From: 2-02-FULL-48-14 sp964356195
Lineage (GTDB): Bacteria; Patescibacteriota; Gracilibacteria; UBA1369; 2-02-FULL-48-14
NCBI GenBank assembly: GCA_964356195.1
Contig: CAYHGP010000007.1
Location: forward strand, 1 to 41,248
Direction of reading: 5' to 3'
DNA length: 41,248 bases
The first letter of the stretch is position 1. Each line of letters begins with the position of its first letter. Positions 7,611-16,122 of the stretch are shown here, in pieces. The notes below the pieces were generated by a model. It searched no databases. It saw nothing but the letters and a program-made list of their open reading frames with translations, and was not told the origin of the DNA. The position numbers and the translations under genes were made by a program.

Positions 7611-8334
7611 TAATGGCGTCTATCCATTCAGGGTGGAAGTATAAGTAGATATCGAGGCTGAAAGCAATGGTGTTATTTAGGCTGTGGAACGCCACAGAGG
7701 TCCAGACGGAGCCTGTTTTTTCGTAGGAGTAATTCAAGATCAGGCCCAAGATAAAAAGAGGGATAACGGTTTCGATTTGGAAGTGAATAAGAGAAAAGAG
7801 CAAAGCGGTGAGCAGGCTCCCGAGCCACAAGGGCCAGGTTCTGGTGAAGATGCGGTAAATGAATCCGCGGAAGAACAGTTCTTCCAAAAAGGGAGCGACG
7901 AGGCTCACCACCAAGAAGGCCGAGGTCAGTCCGAAAACATCATAGCCGAAGAGCGGAAGATAGGATTTTTGTTCTTGAAAGCCTGGTAGACTGAGGCCGG
8001 TGTACTTCAAGATTTCTTCAATTGAGAAAGCAAGGGCGAGGTAAAAAAGATAGCAGAGCAGCACGGTTTTGACGAGTTTCCAAATCTTGATTTTATTGAA
8101 ACCAAAGTCCGCGAGCGAAGCGGCATATTTATCCACCACAAAAAACCAGAGCGGGAAAAAGAGAACTACGAATTGAATGAGGTATTGCAGCAAAAAAGAG
8201 ACGGTTGGATGAACGCCATCGAGGAGGCCACGGGCTCCGGGAACCAGCTGAAAAATGCCTGCGAAAAAAACAAAAAGCAGAATAGAAAAAATGAAAACCT
8301 TCAGAAAGTCAGAAAATTGGAAGCGGGTTTCCAA
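7600..8334 (-). CDS. CPBP (CAAX protease/bacteriocin-processing) family membrane protease
   Basis: 244 residues with about seven hydrophobic helices. The abortive-infection/CAAX motifs are in order in the C-terminal half: EELFFRG (EExxxR), FSLIH (FxxxH) and HSLNN (HxxxN type). These form the intramembrane glutamate/histidine active site. Family members process prenylated proteins, bacteriocins or signalling peptides; the substrate here is unknown. The start is TTG 8334, which fits a promoter (TTCCAA-17-TACAAT) giving a leader of about 17 nt. The last three codons (Met-Ser-Arg, then TAG) lie partly in the 5' end of tRNA-Arg. Confidence 0.88.
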   Translation of the reverse strand: METRFQFSDFLKVFIFSILLFVFFAGIFQLVPGARGLLDGVHPTVSFLLQYLIQFVVLFFPLWFFVVDKYAASLADFGFNKIKIWKLVKTVLLCYLFYLALAFSIEEILKYTGLSLPGFQEQKSYLPLFGYDVFGLTSAFLVVSLVAPFLEELFFRGFIYRIFTRTWPLWLGSLLTALLFSLIHFQIETVIPLFILGLILNYSYEKTGSVWTSVAFHSLNNTIAFSLDIYLYFHPEWIDAIMSR

Positions 8335-8358
8335 GGCTGGAGGCGATTAATTGTTCGC

Positions 8359-8387
8359 ATTGTACGAAAGTTTTTGATAGATTGGAA
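8359..8387 (-). promoter_or_regulatory. Promoter of the CPBP protease / tRNA-Arg unit
   Basis: Minus strand: TTCCAA (8387-8382), 17-nt spacer, TACAAT (8364-8359). It lies in the divergent gap with ruvB. No equally clear plus-strand promoter for ruvB was found. Confidence 0.5.
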
Positions 8388-8414
8388 GGCGTAAAACCCT
8401 TACGCTCCTGCTTG

Positions 8415-9452
8415 ATGATCGAAAAAAATGAATCCCTGGAAGCGACGGACCTCCGAGTCCAACAGGCTCAAAAATTGAGTGATGAAGGGCAAACGGAAAA
8501 TGTCTTGCGTCCCAAATGTTTGGACGACTACATCGGTCAGGATGAAATCAAACGCAATTTGGCGGTGTTTTTGCCGGCGGCGAAAAAACGAAAGGAAGCT
8601 ATGGAGCATATTTTGCTGCACGGCTGCCCCGGGCTCGGAAAAACAACCTTGGCCTTTATTTTGGCGAAGGAAATGGGCGTGCAAATTCGTACCACCAGCG
8701 GACCGGCCATTGAACGTCCCGGCGACTTGGCGGCTTTGCTCACAAATCTGCAGCCGAATGATGTTTTATTTATCGACGAAATTCACCGCCTTCGTCCCGC
8801 TGTGGAAGAAATTTTGTACAGTGCCATGGAAGATTTTTGTTTGGATTTAGTCGTGGGCAAAGGCCCTTCGGCGCGCAGTATGCGCATCGGGCTTCCGAAG
8901 TTCACGCTCATCGGAGCAACGACAAAGCTTTCGGCTTTGTCTTCCCCACTCCGCGACCGTTTTGGCAATGTTTTGAAGCTGGAATTCTATAATGAAGAGG
9001 ACATTCAGAAGATTCTCGAGCGCAGCGCCGGCATTCTAAAAATTGAAATTGAAGGTTTGGCGGCTTTGCGCCTCTCGAAAAGTTCACGTCGTACGCCGCG
9101 AGTGGCCAATCGTTTGCTGCGCCGCGTCCGCGACTTTGCCGATGTGCATGACCACCTGAAAATCACGGAAGCTCTCGTCGTCAAAACTCTCGAAATTCTC
9201 GGAGTGGATGAGCTGGGCCTCGATGCTACCGACCGAAAATTGCTGCTCACTCTCGCCAACAAATTCAAGGGCGGCCCTGTCGGGCTGTCCACGCTTTCCG
9301 CAGCTACGAATGAAGAAGAAGACACCATTGAGGACATTTACGAACCGTTCCTTCTACAGCTCGGCTTTTTAGAACGCACTCCACGAGGTAGACTTTTGAC
9401 AGAAAGTGTCTATAATCACCTGGGCATTCGCTCACTAAACCAATCGCTATGA
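8415..9452 (+). CDS. ruvB: RuvB, Holliday junction branch-migration helicase
   Basis: 345 residues, the normal family length. ATG 8415 is chosen over the upstream TTG 8382. An AAA+ domain has Walker A GCPGLGKTT (about residues 70-78), Walker B FIDEIHRL, sensor 1 LIGATT and the arginine finger region PLRDRFG. It is followed by the winged-helix domain with GGPVGLSTL. RuvB hexamers pump DNA through Holliday junctions together with RuvA; ruvA and ruvC are not in the window. Its TGA stop overlaps the ATG of the next gene (ATGA), so a lipoprotein gene is translationally coupled to it. Confidence 0.97.
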   Translation: MIEKNESLEATDLRVQQAQKLSDEGQTENVLRPKCLDDYIGQDEIKRNLAVFLPAAKKRKEAMEHILLHGCPGLGKTTLAFILAKEMGVQIRTTSGPAIERPGDLAALLTNLQPNDVLFIDEIHRLRPAVEEILYSAMEDFCLDLVVGKGPSARSMRIGLPKFTLIGATTKLSALSSPLRDRFGNVLKLEFYNEEDIQKILERSAGILKIEIEGLAALRLSKSSRRTPRVANRLLRRVRDFADVHDHLKITEALVVKTLEILGVDELGLDATDRKLLLTLANKFKGGPVGLSTLSAATNEEEDTIEDIYEPFLLQLGFLERTPRGRLLTESVYNHLGIRSLNQSL

Positions 9453-10546
9453 AACGACTTTTTGTTCTTTTTGCAAGCTTGTCCTTACTGCTAAGCGCTT
9501 GCCTCTCATCCAACGAGCTCACCGAGTACACCAGCCGCGGGTACGAAACTTACAATGGAGAATTTAAATCGCTGGGCGGTATTGAAGTTCAAGATAAAAT
9601 CACACATCTTTTTGAAACCGATGACGGCGACATTCTTTACGCCTATTCCGATCGTTACGATTTAGAAGATGACGCTTACTTTGGGAAACGCGTAGAGGCC
9701 TATGGAGTCTTGAGTGTGTATGAAGAACTCGATAAGCCACTTTTTGAGGTTAAACGCATCACGGATGCCGCGGCTGTTGAAGACACAACGGACCTCGTGA
9801 CCGATGTGCTCTTCCAAGACCCGGACTTAGGCTTTTCTCTGAGCTACCCCAGCGATTGGACTCTTCAAACTTCCATCACTTCCGTGACTTTGACCGCGCC
9901 TGTTCCTGTTATAGAGCCGAATATTGATGAAAATGGACCTGCTGTGACCAACTTTGACCCCGATTTCATCTTCATCGCTCAAGTGGAAGCGACATTGACT
10001 AAAACTGCTGAAGATACTCAGGAGGACCGNNNNNNNNNNNNNNNNNNNNNNNNNNNNNNNNNNNNNNNNNNNNNNNNNNNNNNNNNNNNNNNNNNNNNNN
10101 NNNNNNNNNNNNNNNNNNNNNNNNNNNNNGCGCTTGGAGAAACTCTTCCTGAAGTCACAGAAGACACCGAGACTGATGAGATAGTAGACGAACCTGAAAC
10201 GACGACCGGCACTCCCAGCGCCGAACAAGTCACCGTGAGCAGTTATCGAGAACTGGAAAGCAAAACCTTTGAGTTTAAAATGAATTACCCCGGAAGCTGG
10301 TACTACAACGGAAGCTCAACCGGTTATGATTTCAGCGACAAGCCCGTGGACAGCGAAAGCACCACCGAAGCTATTCTCCATATGGAGTTCAATAAAAGTA
10401 CAACGGAGGGCGTGAGCCGTTCCGGTACTACGGTGTCCGTGACCGTAAAAGTGGGCGATCGTTATTACACGGTCAGCGGTCCCGCGGAGTACGAAGCCGT
10501 TATGCAAGCCATGGCGGACTCCATTTCGTCCACGAAAGTCGAATAA
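9449..10546 (+). CDS. Lipoprotein with duplicated PsbP-like domain (contains an assembly gap)
   Basis: The N-terminus is a lipoprotein signal peptide, MKRLFVLFASLSLLLSAC, with lipobox LSAC, so the mature protein should be lipid-anchored outside. Before the gap comes LGFSLSYPSDWTLQ, and after it FEFKMNYPGSWYYNG. Both are the opening strand of a PsbP-like or MOG1-like alpha/beta fold, so the protein may hold two copies, separated by an acidic Thr/Glu-rich linker. The 100-N gap (10030-10129) has an arbitrary length. The frame happens to stay open, but the two halves could belong to different reading frames or genes. It overlaps ruvB by four bases, which suggests co-transcription rather than shared function. 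Confidence 0.7.
   Translation: MKRLFVLFASLSLLLSACLSSNELTEYTSRGYETYNGEFKSLGGIEVQDKITHLFETDDGDILYAYSDRYDLEDDAYFGKRVEAYGVLSVYEELDKPLFEVKRITDAAAVEDTTDLVTDVLFQDPDLGFSLSYPSDWTLQTSITSVTLTAPVPVIEPNIDENGPAVTNFDPDFIFIAQVEATLTKTAEDTQEDXXXXXXXXXXXXXXXXXXXXXXXXXXXXXXXXXXALGETLPEVTEDTETDEIVDEPETTTGTPSAEQVTVSSYRELESKTFEFKMNYPGSWYYNGSSTGYDFSDKPVDSESTTEAILHMEFNKSTTEGVSRSGTTVSVTVKVGDRYYTVSGPAEYEAVMQAMADSISSTKVE
10030..10129. other. Assembly gap of 100 N
   Basis: Exactly 100 N, the conventional size for a gap of unknown length. The true length and frame across it are unknown. Confidence 0.97.
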
Positions 10547-10570
10547 AAGGGGATCATGGGTCCTTGACAG

Positions 10571-10625
10571 CCTGGTTGCATAAATCAGGCTAAACCAGGG
10601 GTGTTGTAGCACATCTGACAACGCC
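10571..10625 (+). terminator. Two hairpins after the lipoprotein gene, possible weak terminator
   Basis: CCTGGTT pairs with AACCAGG around 10571-10599. GGTGTTGT (10600-10607) pairs with ACAACGCC (10618-10625) over a 10-nt loop, followed by only four T residues. The T-run is poor, so termination is uncertain. No convincing promoter for the next gene was found in the rest of this interval (10547-10677). Confidence 0.35.
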
Positions 10626-10677
10626 ATTTTCGAAGAAGATCTTGACTGGGTGAAGAGGATCGGCGGACAGTGGGGTT

Positions 10678-11302
10678 ATGAAAATACCCTTTCCCCGAAT
10701 AAGCTCTCTGGTGCTGCTACATTTGTTGGTTTTTACTTTTAGCGTGGTAACAGTTTCTGCGTATACCAATAGTGGTTATAAATGGAGCGGAACCTCTGCA
10801 AGTTACTACATTAACAATGCATTTGCAGCCAGTTTTATAACTGGCATGAAGGCTGGAGATGCTATCTGGGATGCTGCAGGATCAAGGTTTAGGTTCAGTT
10901 ACGTTGCGACAACAACGCGAAATCCTAATGTTTCCTCTAGTACCTACGCTAGGGATACCTATTAATGACATTGGGTATTATAATAATGGTAGTGGAAGTG
11001 TTGCTACTACACGCTGCGGAGCAAGTGGAACGACACTAACTGAGTGCGATACAACTTTAAATACATATTATGGTTTCACGACTGTTGGTGCCGCCGGAAG
11101 TTATGATCTTCAAAGCGTAGTGACTCATGAATTGGGGCATTGGCTCAGACTGGAACATGTTAGCTCTCCCTTGAGTCCTTCTTACTGTTACACCACGTCT
11201 TTGGCTACAATGTGTGAGTACTCTTACTCCGTTGGAGATACTTACTTCAGATCACTGACCACGGATGATAAGAATGGAATTAAAGCTATCTACGGGACTT
11301 AA
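10678..11302 (+). pseudogene. Frameshifted secreted matrixin-type (metzincin) metalloprotease
   Basis: Two overlapping frames together make one protein. The first (from ATG 10678) gives a signal peptide (hydrophobic to VTVSAYT) and the matrixin N-terminal part (YKWSGTSASYYINN, GDAIWDAAG). It stops at 10963-10965. The second frame continues homologously from about 10966 (NDIGYYNNGSG) and contains the zinc site VTHELGHWLRLEH. It ends with a Met-turn-like TMCEYSY and the family-typical LTTDDKNGIKAIYG. Restoring the frame needs one base removed (or two added) near 10950-10966. In HExxHxxGxxH the conserved Gly is Arg here (AGA). This is either real decay or a sequencing error; the altered Gly favours decay. 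The intact family cleaves extracellular protein. Confidence 0.75.
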
Positions 11303-11345
11303 CCAAGCTCATTAGAAGCTTAACTTATTTTTTTATAAATCGTTT

Positions 11346-11906
11346 ATGAAAGATCGAAGTAAGGTATATCTCTTAGGTTTCAGCCTTCTTGGCGTTTTGG
11401 TTTTGGGTGGTTTATTTGCGAAGTTCATTGAACCGGCATCTATCGAAGAGCCTAGTTCTTTCGATCTTGTGAGCTCTTTGGTTGTTACCCCTGATATAAG
11501 TGTATACACAAAGGAAGCCGCTATGATAGTTGTGGGTGAAGTAAGTGAGGTGGTAGGACATCCGAACAATACTGGAATTCCTTTCGCCGGAAGTGTATTG
11601 GATGCCAAAATTGATATAGAAGAAATCCTTAAAGGTGATCCCTCTATGACCGACGTCACTGTAATAATGATAGGTAATTCCGAAAACACGTGGATAGAAG
11701 ATGGAGTAATCCTCAAGCAGGGAGAGAAAGTCTTGCTTTTCTTGGGAACGAATGGAGAAGGTGACTATGTTGTTTTCGCCGGCGATGCTGGTAAGGTCGT
11801 GATCGACAAAGATGGCAACGCTCTTGGTGCCCCTGTATTTACAATGCCATTGGTGGATCTTAAGGCAAAGATTCGAGCTGCCTTGGAACAGTCAAATATG
11901 AAGTGA
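11346..11906 (+). CDS. Membrane-anchored extracytoplasmic protein of unknown function
   Basis: 186 residues with an N-terminal membrane anchor (VYLLGFSLLGVLVLGGLFA, residues 7-25), followed by a soluble beta-rich domain at about residues 45-180. Recognisable segments are AMIVVGEVSEVVG, AKIDIEEILKGD, GEKVLLFLG and VVFAGDAGKVVID. This pattern of short beta strands, with a V.GEV opening and a later EEILKGD, occurs in small secreted hypothetical proteins with an OB-like barrel. I cannot name the family with confidence. It lies 43 nt after the broken matrixin gene and before a terminator, so it may be co-transcribed with that protease. Confidence 0.65.
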   Translation: MKDRSKVYLLGFSLLGVLVLGGLFAKFIEPASIEEPSSFDLVSSLVVTPDISVYTKEAAMIVVGEVSEVVGHPNNTGIPFAGSVLDAKIDIEEILKGDPSMTDVTVIMIGNSENTWIEDGVILKQGEKVLLFLGTNGEGDYVVFAGDAGKVVIDKDGNALGAPVFTMPLVDLKAKIRAALEQSNMK

Positions 11907-11923
11907 GGTCATAGGATGTAAAA

Positions 11924-11962
11924 GAAGAGGGTGAATATTCTCCGCCACCCTTTCCTTTTTTT
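11924..11962 (+). terminator. Rho-independent terminator
   Basis: AGAGGGTG pairs with CACCCTTT (one G-T pair) over an 11-nt loop, followed by CC and a run of seven T. It lies 18 nt after the stop at 11906. Confidence 0.75.
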
Positions 11963-12027
11963 AAAATATACTAGAAAGTCTTTCTGCTTTAAGGCAAACT
12001 GGAATAGATGAAAATAGGCCTTGTTTC

Positions 12028-12036
12028 TGGTATATT
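12028..12036 (+). promoter_or_regulatory. Extended -10 promoter of clpC
   Basis: TGGTATATT: a TATATT hexamer at 12031-12036 with the extended TG motif at 12028-12029 and no good -35. No CIRCE-like repeat or obvious CtsR site is seen. The nearby AGAAAGTCTTTCT palindrome (about 11971-11983) could be an operator, but this is speculative. Confidence 0.45.
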
Positions 12037-12065
12037 TAGAAGACCACTCCAATTTACCCAAACTT

Positions 12066-14708
12066 ATGTCCAATTCAGATCAATTCAATAAGTTCACGAA
12101 GGAAGCGAAGCAGGCGCTTATTGTAGCGCAGGAGGTAGCCAAAAAAACGGGCACCAGCTACGTGGGAACCGAGCATATTTTGATTGGAATTTTGTCTCAA
12201 CGCAATTCCTTGGGTTCCACCATTTTGCAAAACTTCGGAGTGACTTTGGAGAACGTTAACTTGGTCCTTAAGACCGTGGGACGCACCCAAATGAGCCAAC
12301 GCGGGGCTAAAAATCCCGGTGGGCTTTCCGGTTTTGCCAAAAAAGTGATTGAAGATGCTATTCGCAGCGCTCACGAGTTCACTCATCTCTTTGTGGGTAC
12401 CGAACATCTCCTTTATGCTCTCGTGCTTCAGGAAAACACGGCCGCAACCGTGATCTTGGAAAACATGAAGATCTCCCCTGAAGACATTCGTTCTGAAATC
12501 ATGCAAACCTTCGAGCGCATGAAGCAAAATCCCATGGCTCAAGGGCAAAATGGAGGAGCTCCTTTGCCCGGAAATGTGAATCCTTTGGAATTCTTCCTCA
12601 ACGGGCTTCAAGGGGTTTTAGCCGGTCAGGAAAACAAAGAAACCGGTTTCGAGGCCAAAAAGAAAGAAGGGAAATCGGGTACGCCCGCTCTGGATTACTT
12701 CACGACCGATATGATTCAAGAAGCCACCGAGAAGAAATTTATGCCCATTATCGGGCGAGACAAGGAAGTGGAACGCTGCGTGGCGATTTTGCTTCGAAAA
12801 ACCAAGAATAATCCGGTACTCATTGGAGAACCAGGAGTGGGTAAAACCGCCGTGGTGGAAGGTTTGGCGCAACGTATTGTGGCTGAACAGGTGCCCGACA
12901 GCATGCTCGGTAAACGCATTTTGAGTCTTTCCATGGCTTCCGTCGTTGCGGGAACCAAATACCGTGGGGAATTCGAGGAACGTATTAAGCAGATTTTAGA
13001 AGAAGCCGCCGGCCAGCCTGATGTTATTTTGTTCATTGATGAACTCCACACCGTTATTGGAGCCGGAAGTGCCGAAGGAAGTTTGGATGCCGCTAATATT
13101 TTGAAGCCCGCCCTCTCTCGAGGAAAGGTTCAGGTGATTGGTGCTACCACAACTTCGGAATACCGAAAATATGTTGAGGAAGATGCGGCTTTGGAACGCC
13201 GTTTCCAAGCTGTTATGGTGAATGAACCTTCCGAGGAAGACACCCTCGCCATCATGAAAGGGATCAAAGAAAGTTTTGAAAATCATCACAACCTCATTAT
13301 TCACGATGACGCTCTTGAAGCCGCCGTTCGCTTTTCCAAGCGTTACATCAACGACCGTTTCCTTCCCGACAAAGCCATCGATGTGATGGATGAAGCCGCC
13401 GCTCTCAAAGGAATGGCGAGCAAACAAGACAGCGTGGTTCTTAAGGAATACCAACGGGATCTTAAGCGCATCATGAAAGAGAAGGAAAAGGCTGTCAGCG
13501 ACCAAGATTACGAAAAAGCCGCCGATCTTCGTCAACAAGAGCTCATTTTGACCGAGAAAGTGGAGGAAGAAAAACACGTCAAGATTCCACGTGAAATGCG
13601 AGGCAGCATTGATGCCGAGGATATTGCGCGCGTCATTTCTCGCATGACCGGGGTTCCAGTTACCAAGCTCATTAAGGAGGAAGTGGATCGTCTTAAGGAT
13701 CTTGAAAATGTGATGCACAATCACGTGATCGGCCAAGATGAAGCTTTGAAAAAAGTGGCCACGTCCATTCGTCGCTCACGCACCGGAATTTCCAGTGCGA
13801 AACGTCCTATTGCGTCCTTTATTTTCCTTGGCCCCACCGGAGTAGGAAAAACCGAGCTTGTGAAGACTTTGGCCCGTGAAATTTACCACGACGAAGAGGC
13901 TCTGATTAAAATCGATATGAGTGAATTCATGGAACGTCACAACACTTCCCGGCTCACCGGAACCACTGCCGGTTACGTGGGTTACGAAGAAGGAGGTCAG
14001 CTTACCGAAAAAGTCCGTCGCAAGCCTTATTCCGTGATTCTTTTCGACGAAATCGAGAAGGCTCACCCTGACGTATTTAATATTTTGCTTCAAATTTTGG
14101 AAGACGGTTGCCTCACCGATGGAAAGGGCCGAAAAGTGGACTTCACGAATGCCATCATTGTGATGACTTCGAATATTGGGGCCCGAAAACTCACGGAGAG
14201 TGCCGCTGCCATTGGGTTCAAGCTCAACTCTTCTGAGGTGGATGCCGCTATGCAAAGTTTCGAACACAAAAAAGACGAGGTGCTAAAGGAGCTTAAGGAT
14301 CATTTTAAGCCTGAGTTCCTCAATCGTGTGGATAACATAGTGGTCTTTCGACCACTGACCCACGAAAGCATCAAGGAAATCGTTGAAATTCACGTGCGCG
14401 AACTTGAAAATCGCATCAAGGACAAAGCTATTACTTTGGAGCTCAGTAAAGAAGGATTGGATCGTTTGGCCACGCTCAGTACCGATCCCGATTATGGAGC
14501 AAGACCGGTGCGTCGCAAGATTCAGGAATTCATCGAAGATCCTTTGTCTCAAGGCTTGCTTGACGGCGAGTTTGCCGAAGGAGATCGAATACAAATCCTA
14601 ACGAGCGATGAAAACATTATTTTGAAGAAAAAAGCGCCTCAGGTTAAATCCACAAAAGGAATTAAGGCTCGGGCCTCCAAATCTGCTTTACACGTTGAGG
14701 AAAACTAA
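12066..14708 (+). CDS. clpC: ClpC, AAA+ unfoldase of the Clp protease
   Basis: 880 residues. ATG 12066 (MSNSDQFNKFTKEAK) is chosen over the upstream TTG 12021, because it begins exactly at the Clp N-domain and lies behind the predicted -10. In order: two Clp_N repeats (about 1-150), a Gly/Pro linker, AAA1 with Walker A GEPGVGKT (about 254-261) and FIDELHTV, a coiled middle domain including a UVR-like DYEKAADLRQQE, AAA2 with GPTGVGKT (about 589-596) and FDEIEKAHPDVF, and the C-terminal D2-small domain. The ClpP-docking tripeptide IGF is present (716-718), so it should feed a ClpP peptidase. clpP is not in this window. McsB- or MecA-type adaptors are also not seen. Confidence 0.97.
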   Translation: MSNSDQFNKFTKEAKQALIVAQEVAKKTGTSYVGTEHILIGILSQRNSLGSTILQNFGVTLENVNLVLKTVGRTQMSQRGAKNPGGLSGFAKKVIEDAIRSAHEFTHLFVGTEHLLYALVLQENTAATVILENMKISPEDIRSEIMQTFERMKQNPMAQGQNGGAPLPGNVNPLEFFLNGLQGVLAGQENKETGFEAKKKEGKSGTPALDYFTTDMIQEATEKKFMPIIGRDKEVERCVAILLRKTKNNPVLIGEPGVGKTAVVEGLAQRIVAEQVPDSMLGKRILSLSMASVVAGTKYRGEFEERIKQILEEAAGQPDVILFIDELHTVIGAGSAEGSLDAANILKPALSRGKVQVIGATTTSEYRKYVEEDAALERRFQAVMVNEPSEEDTLAIMKGIKESFENHHNLIIHDDALEAAVRFSKRYINDRFLPDKAIDVMDEAAALKGMASKQDSVVLKEYQRDLKRIMKEKEKAVSDQDYEKAADLRQQELILTEKVEEEKHVKIPREMRGSIDAEDIARVISRMTGVPVTKLIKEEVDRLKDLENVMHNHVIGQDEALKKVATSIRRSRTGISSAKRPIASFIFLGPTGVGKTELVKTLAREIYHDEEALIKIDMSEFMERHNTSRLTGTTAGYVGYEEGGQLTEKVRRKPYSVILFDEIEKAHPDVFNILLQILEDGCLTDGKGRKVDFTNAIIVMTSNIGARKLTESAAAIGFKLNSSEVDAAMQSFEHKKDEVLKELKDHFKPEFLNRVDNIVVFRPLTHESIKEIVEIHVRELENRIKDKAITLELSKEGLDRLATLSTDPDYGARPVRRKIQEFIEDPLSQGLLDGEFAEGDRIQILTSDENIILKKKAPQVKSTKGIKARASKSALHVEEN

Positions 14709-14715
14709 GTAGAAT
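14687..14715 (+). promoter_or_regulatory. Promoter of the ribosomal protein S1 gene
   Basis: TTTACA (14687-14692), 17-nt spacer, TAGAAT (14710-14715), inside the end of clpC. The predicted start site near 14722 gives a leader of about 85 nt, unusually long for this window. Confidence 0.6.
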
Positions 14716-14721
14716 CGCGAG

Positions 14722-14796
14722 GCTTTTACAGAACTCCGTCTTTCAGTCACAGGATTGCGGAACTGTTAAAGCTTCTACTCTTTACTCAGTCCTGTG
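14722..14796 (+). promoter_or_regulatory. Structured S1 mRNA leader, candidate autoregulatory pseudoknot
   Basis: Stem 1: GCTTT (14722-14726) with AAAGC (14768-14772), ACAG (14728-14731) with CTGT (14763-14766), and CCG (14736-14738) with CGG (14758-14760). CACAGGA in its loop (14748-14754) is perfectly complementary to TCCTGTG (14790-14796), which ends 10 nt before the S1 start codon. The two together make an H-type pseudoknot that could mask the ribosome-binding region. S1 represses its own translation in Escherichia coli, so the same is proposed here. Confidence 0.5.
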
Positions 14797-14806
14797 CGAA
14801 TGTTTT

Positions 14807-16042
14807 ATGGCAAATAGCATTATTATAGTTCCCATGGATCAACTCATGGAGGACTCCCCTGCTCTTACTCTTCCTGAACCCGGAGCTATGGTGACCGGAA
14901 CGGTCGTTGCTCTTGAAAAGAACTGTATCATCGTCGATATGGGCGGTGTACTCACCGGTGTGATTACCGGTCGCGAAATTAAGGACTCTATGAACACTGT
15001 TGGCGACCTCAAGGTTGGCGATGAAGTGTCCGCTTGTGTACTCGACCCTGAAAATGAAGAAGGACTCGTTGTGCTTTCGCTCCGCCGAGCCAGCCAAGAT
15101 AAAACTTGGGATCGTTTTGTTAAAGCTTTCGAAACCAATCAAACTCTCAAAGTTCGTCCTAAAGAAGCGAACAAAGGAGGACTTTTGCTCGAAGTGGATG
15201 GAATTAAAGGATTTATTCCGGTTTCTCAACTTGCGCCTCTACACTACCCTCGTGTGAACGGAGCCGATTCCGCTAAGATTCTCTCCCGTCTTCAGGAGCT
15301 TATTGGTCTTGAATTCAGCGTGAAGATCATCAACGTGGACAAAGAAAATGGAAAATTGATTCTTTCCGAACGTGCGGCTTACGAACGTGAACGTGGCGAT
15401 GCACTTTCCGGTCTCAAGATTGGAAACACTGTTACGGGAACGGTGAGCGGTATTGTGAAGTTTGGAGTCTTCGTGGCCTTTGACGGACTTGAAGGACTCG
15501 TACACATCTCTGAAATTGCTTGGGGTCACGTGAGCGACGCTCATGACTACGCTCGTCTCGGCGATAAGGTGACCGTGAAGATCATTGGCATCGACGGAGA
15601 CAAGATTTCTCTGTCTATGAAGCAACTCACCAAGGATCCTTGGGAAGAGATTGAAAAGAAGTACAAAGTGGGGTCCCACATCAAGACCAAGATCACTCGT
15701 TTGGCTCAATTTGGAGCTTTCGTTCAACTTGAAAACGACATCACCGGTCTCATTCACAACTCTGAAATTGCAGGAAATCCTGAAGACCCTGCGAAGGTTC
15801 TAGAGGTTGGTCAGTCCGTGGATGCCCGCGTGATCGAAATCAACAAAGAAGAAAAGCGTATTGGTCTTTCTTTACTTGCTGAAGGTGAATCGCCTCTCGA
15901 GAAAGCCAAGGCGGAAAAGAAGGCTAAAAAGGACGCTGAAGAAGCGACTGCAGCCGCGGCAAAAGAGGAAAATGAAGAGAAACCTGCAAAGAAGCCCGCT
16001 AAGGCTAAGAAAGAGGAAGAAGTTGAAGAGGAAAAAGCGTAG
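14807..16042 (+). CDS. rpsA: 30S ribosomal protein S1 (four S1 domains)
   Basis: 411 residues with four S1 RNA-binding repeats at about 25-95, 108-190, 203-273 and 288-360. Repeat 3 (TVSGIVKFGVFVAFDGLEGLVHISE) and repeat 4 (ITRLAQFGAFVQLENDITGLIHNSE) carry the canonical OB-fold RNA-binding face. The number of repeats fits the short four-domain S1 of Gram-positive and candidate-phylum bacteria rather than the six of E. coli. The C-terminus (about 365-411) is an Ala/Lys/Glu-rich charged tail. S1 helps mRNA binding on the 30S subunit. This may matter here, since most genes in the window lack a clear Shine-Dalgarno sequence. The start is ATG 14807, preceded by a structured leader and followed by a bidirectional terminator. 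Confidence 0.93.
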   Translation: MANSIIIVPMDQLMEDSPALTLPEPGAMVTGTVVALEKNCIIVDMGGVLTGVITGREIKDSMNTVGDLKVGDEVSACVLDPENEEGLVVLSLRRASQDKTWDRFVKAFETNQTLKVRPKEANKGGLLLEVDGIKGFIPVSQLAPLHYPRVNGADSAKILSRLQELIGLEFSVKIINVDKENGKLILSERAAYERERGDALSGLKIGNTVTGTVSGIVKFGVFVAFDGLEGLVHISEIAWGHVSDAHDYARLGDKVTVKIIGIDGDKISLSMKQLTKDPWEEIEKKYKVGSHIKTKITRLAQFGAFVQLENDITGLIHNSEIAGNPEDPAKVLEVGQSVDARVIEINKEEKRIGLSLLAEGESPLEKAKAEKKAKKDAEEATAAAAKEENEEKPAKKPAKAKKEEEVEEEKA

Positions 16043-16081
16043 TGGTATAATGTGTACGACAACCTTTCTGGTGACCTTCTC

Positions 16082-16117
16082 AAATAAAAGACCCTCCTTG
16101 TGAGGGCCTTTTATTTT
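16082..16117. terminator. Bidirectional terminator between S1 and the tRNA-like gene
   Basis: AAATAAAAG...CCTC, loop TTGT, then GAGG...CTTTTATTT: a symmetric stem with A and T runs on both sides. It can end the S1 transcript (plus) and the tRNA-like transcript (minus). Confidence 0.88.
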
Positions 16118-16122
16118 GTCAG

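Noticed and set aside
9396..9416. TTGACA and TATAAT close together at the end of ruvB
   Set aside because: The spacer is only 9 nt, too short for a sigma-70 promoter; the next gene overlaps ruvB and is probably translated from the same mRNA.
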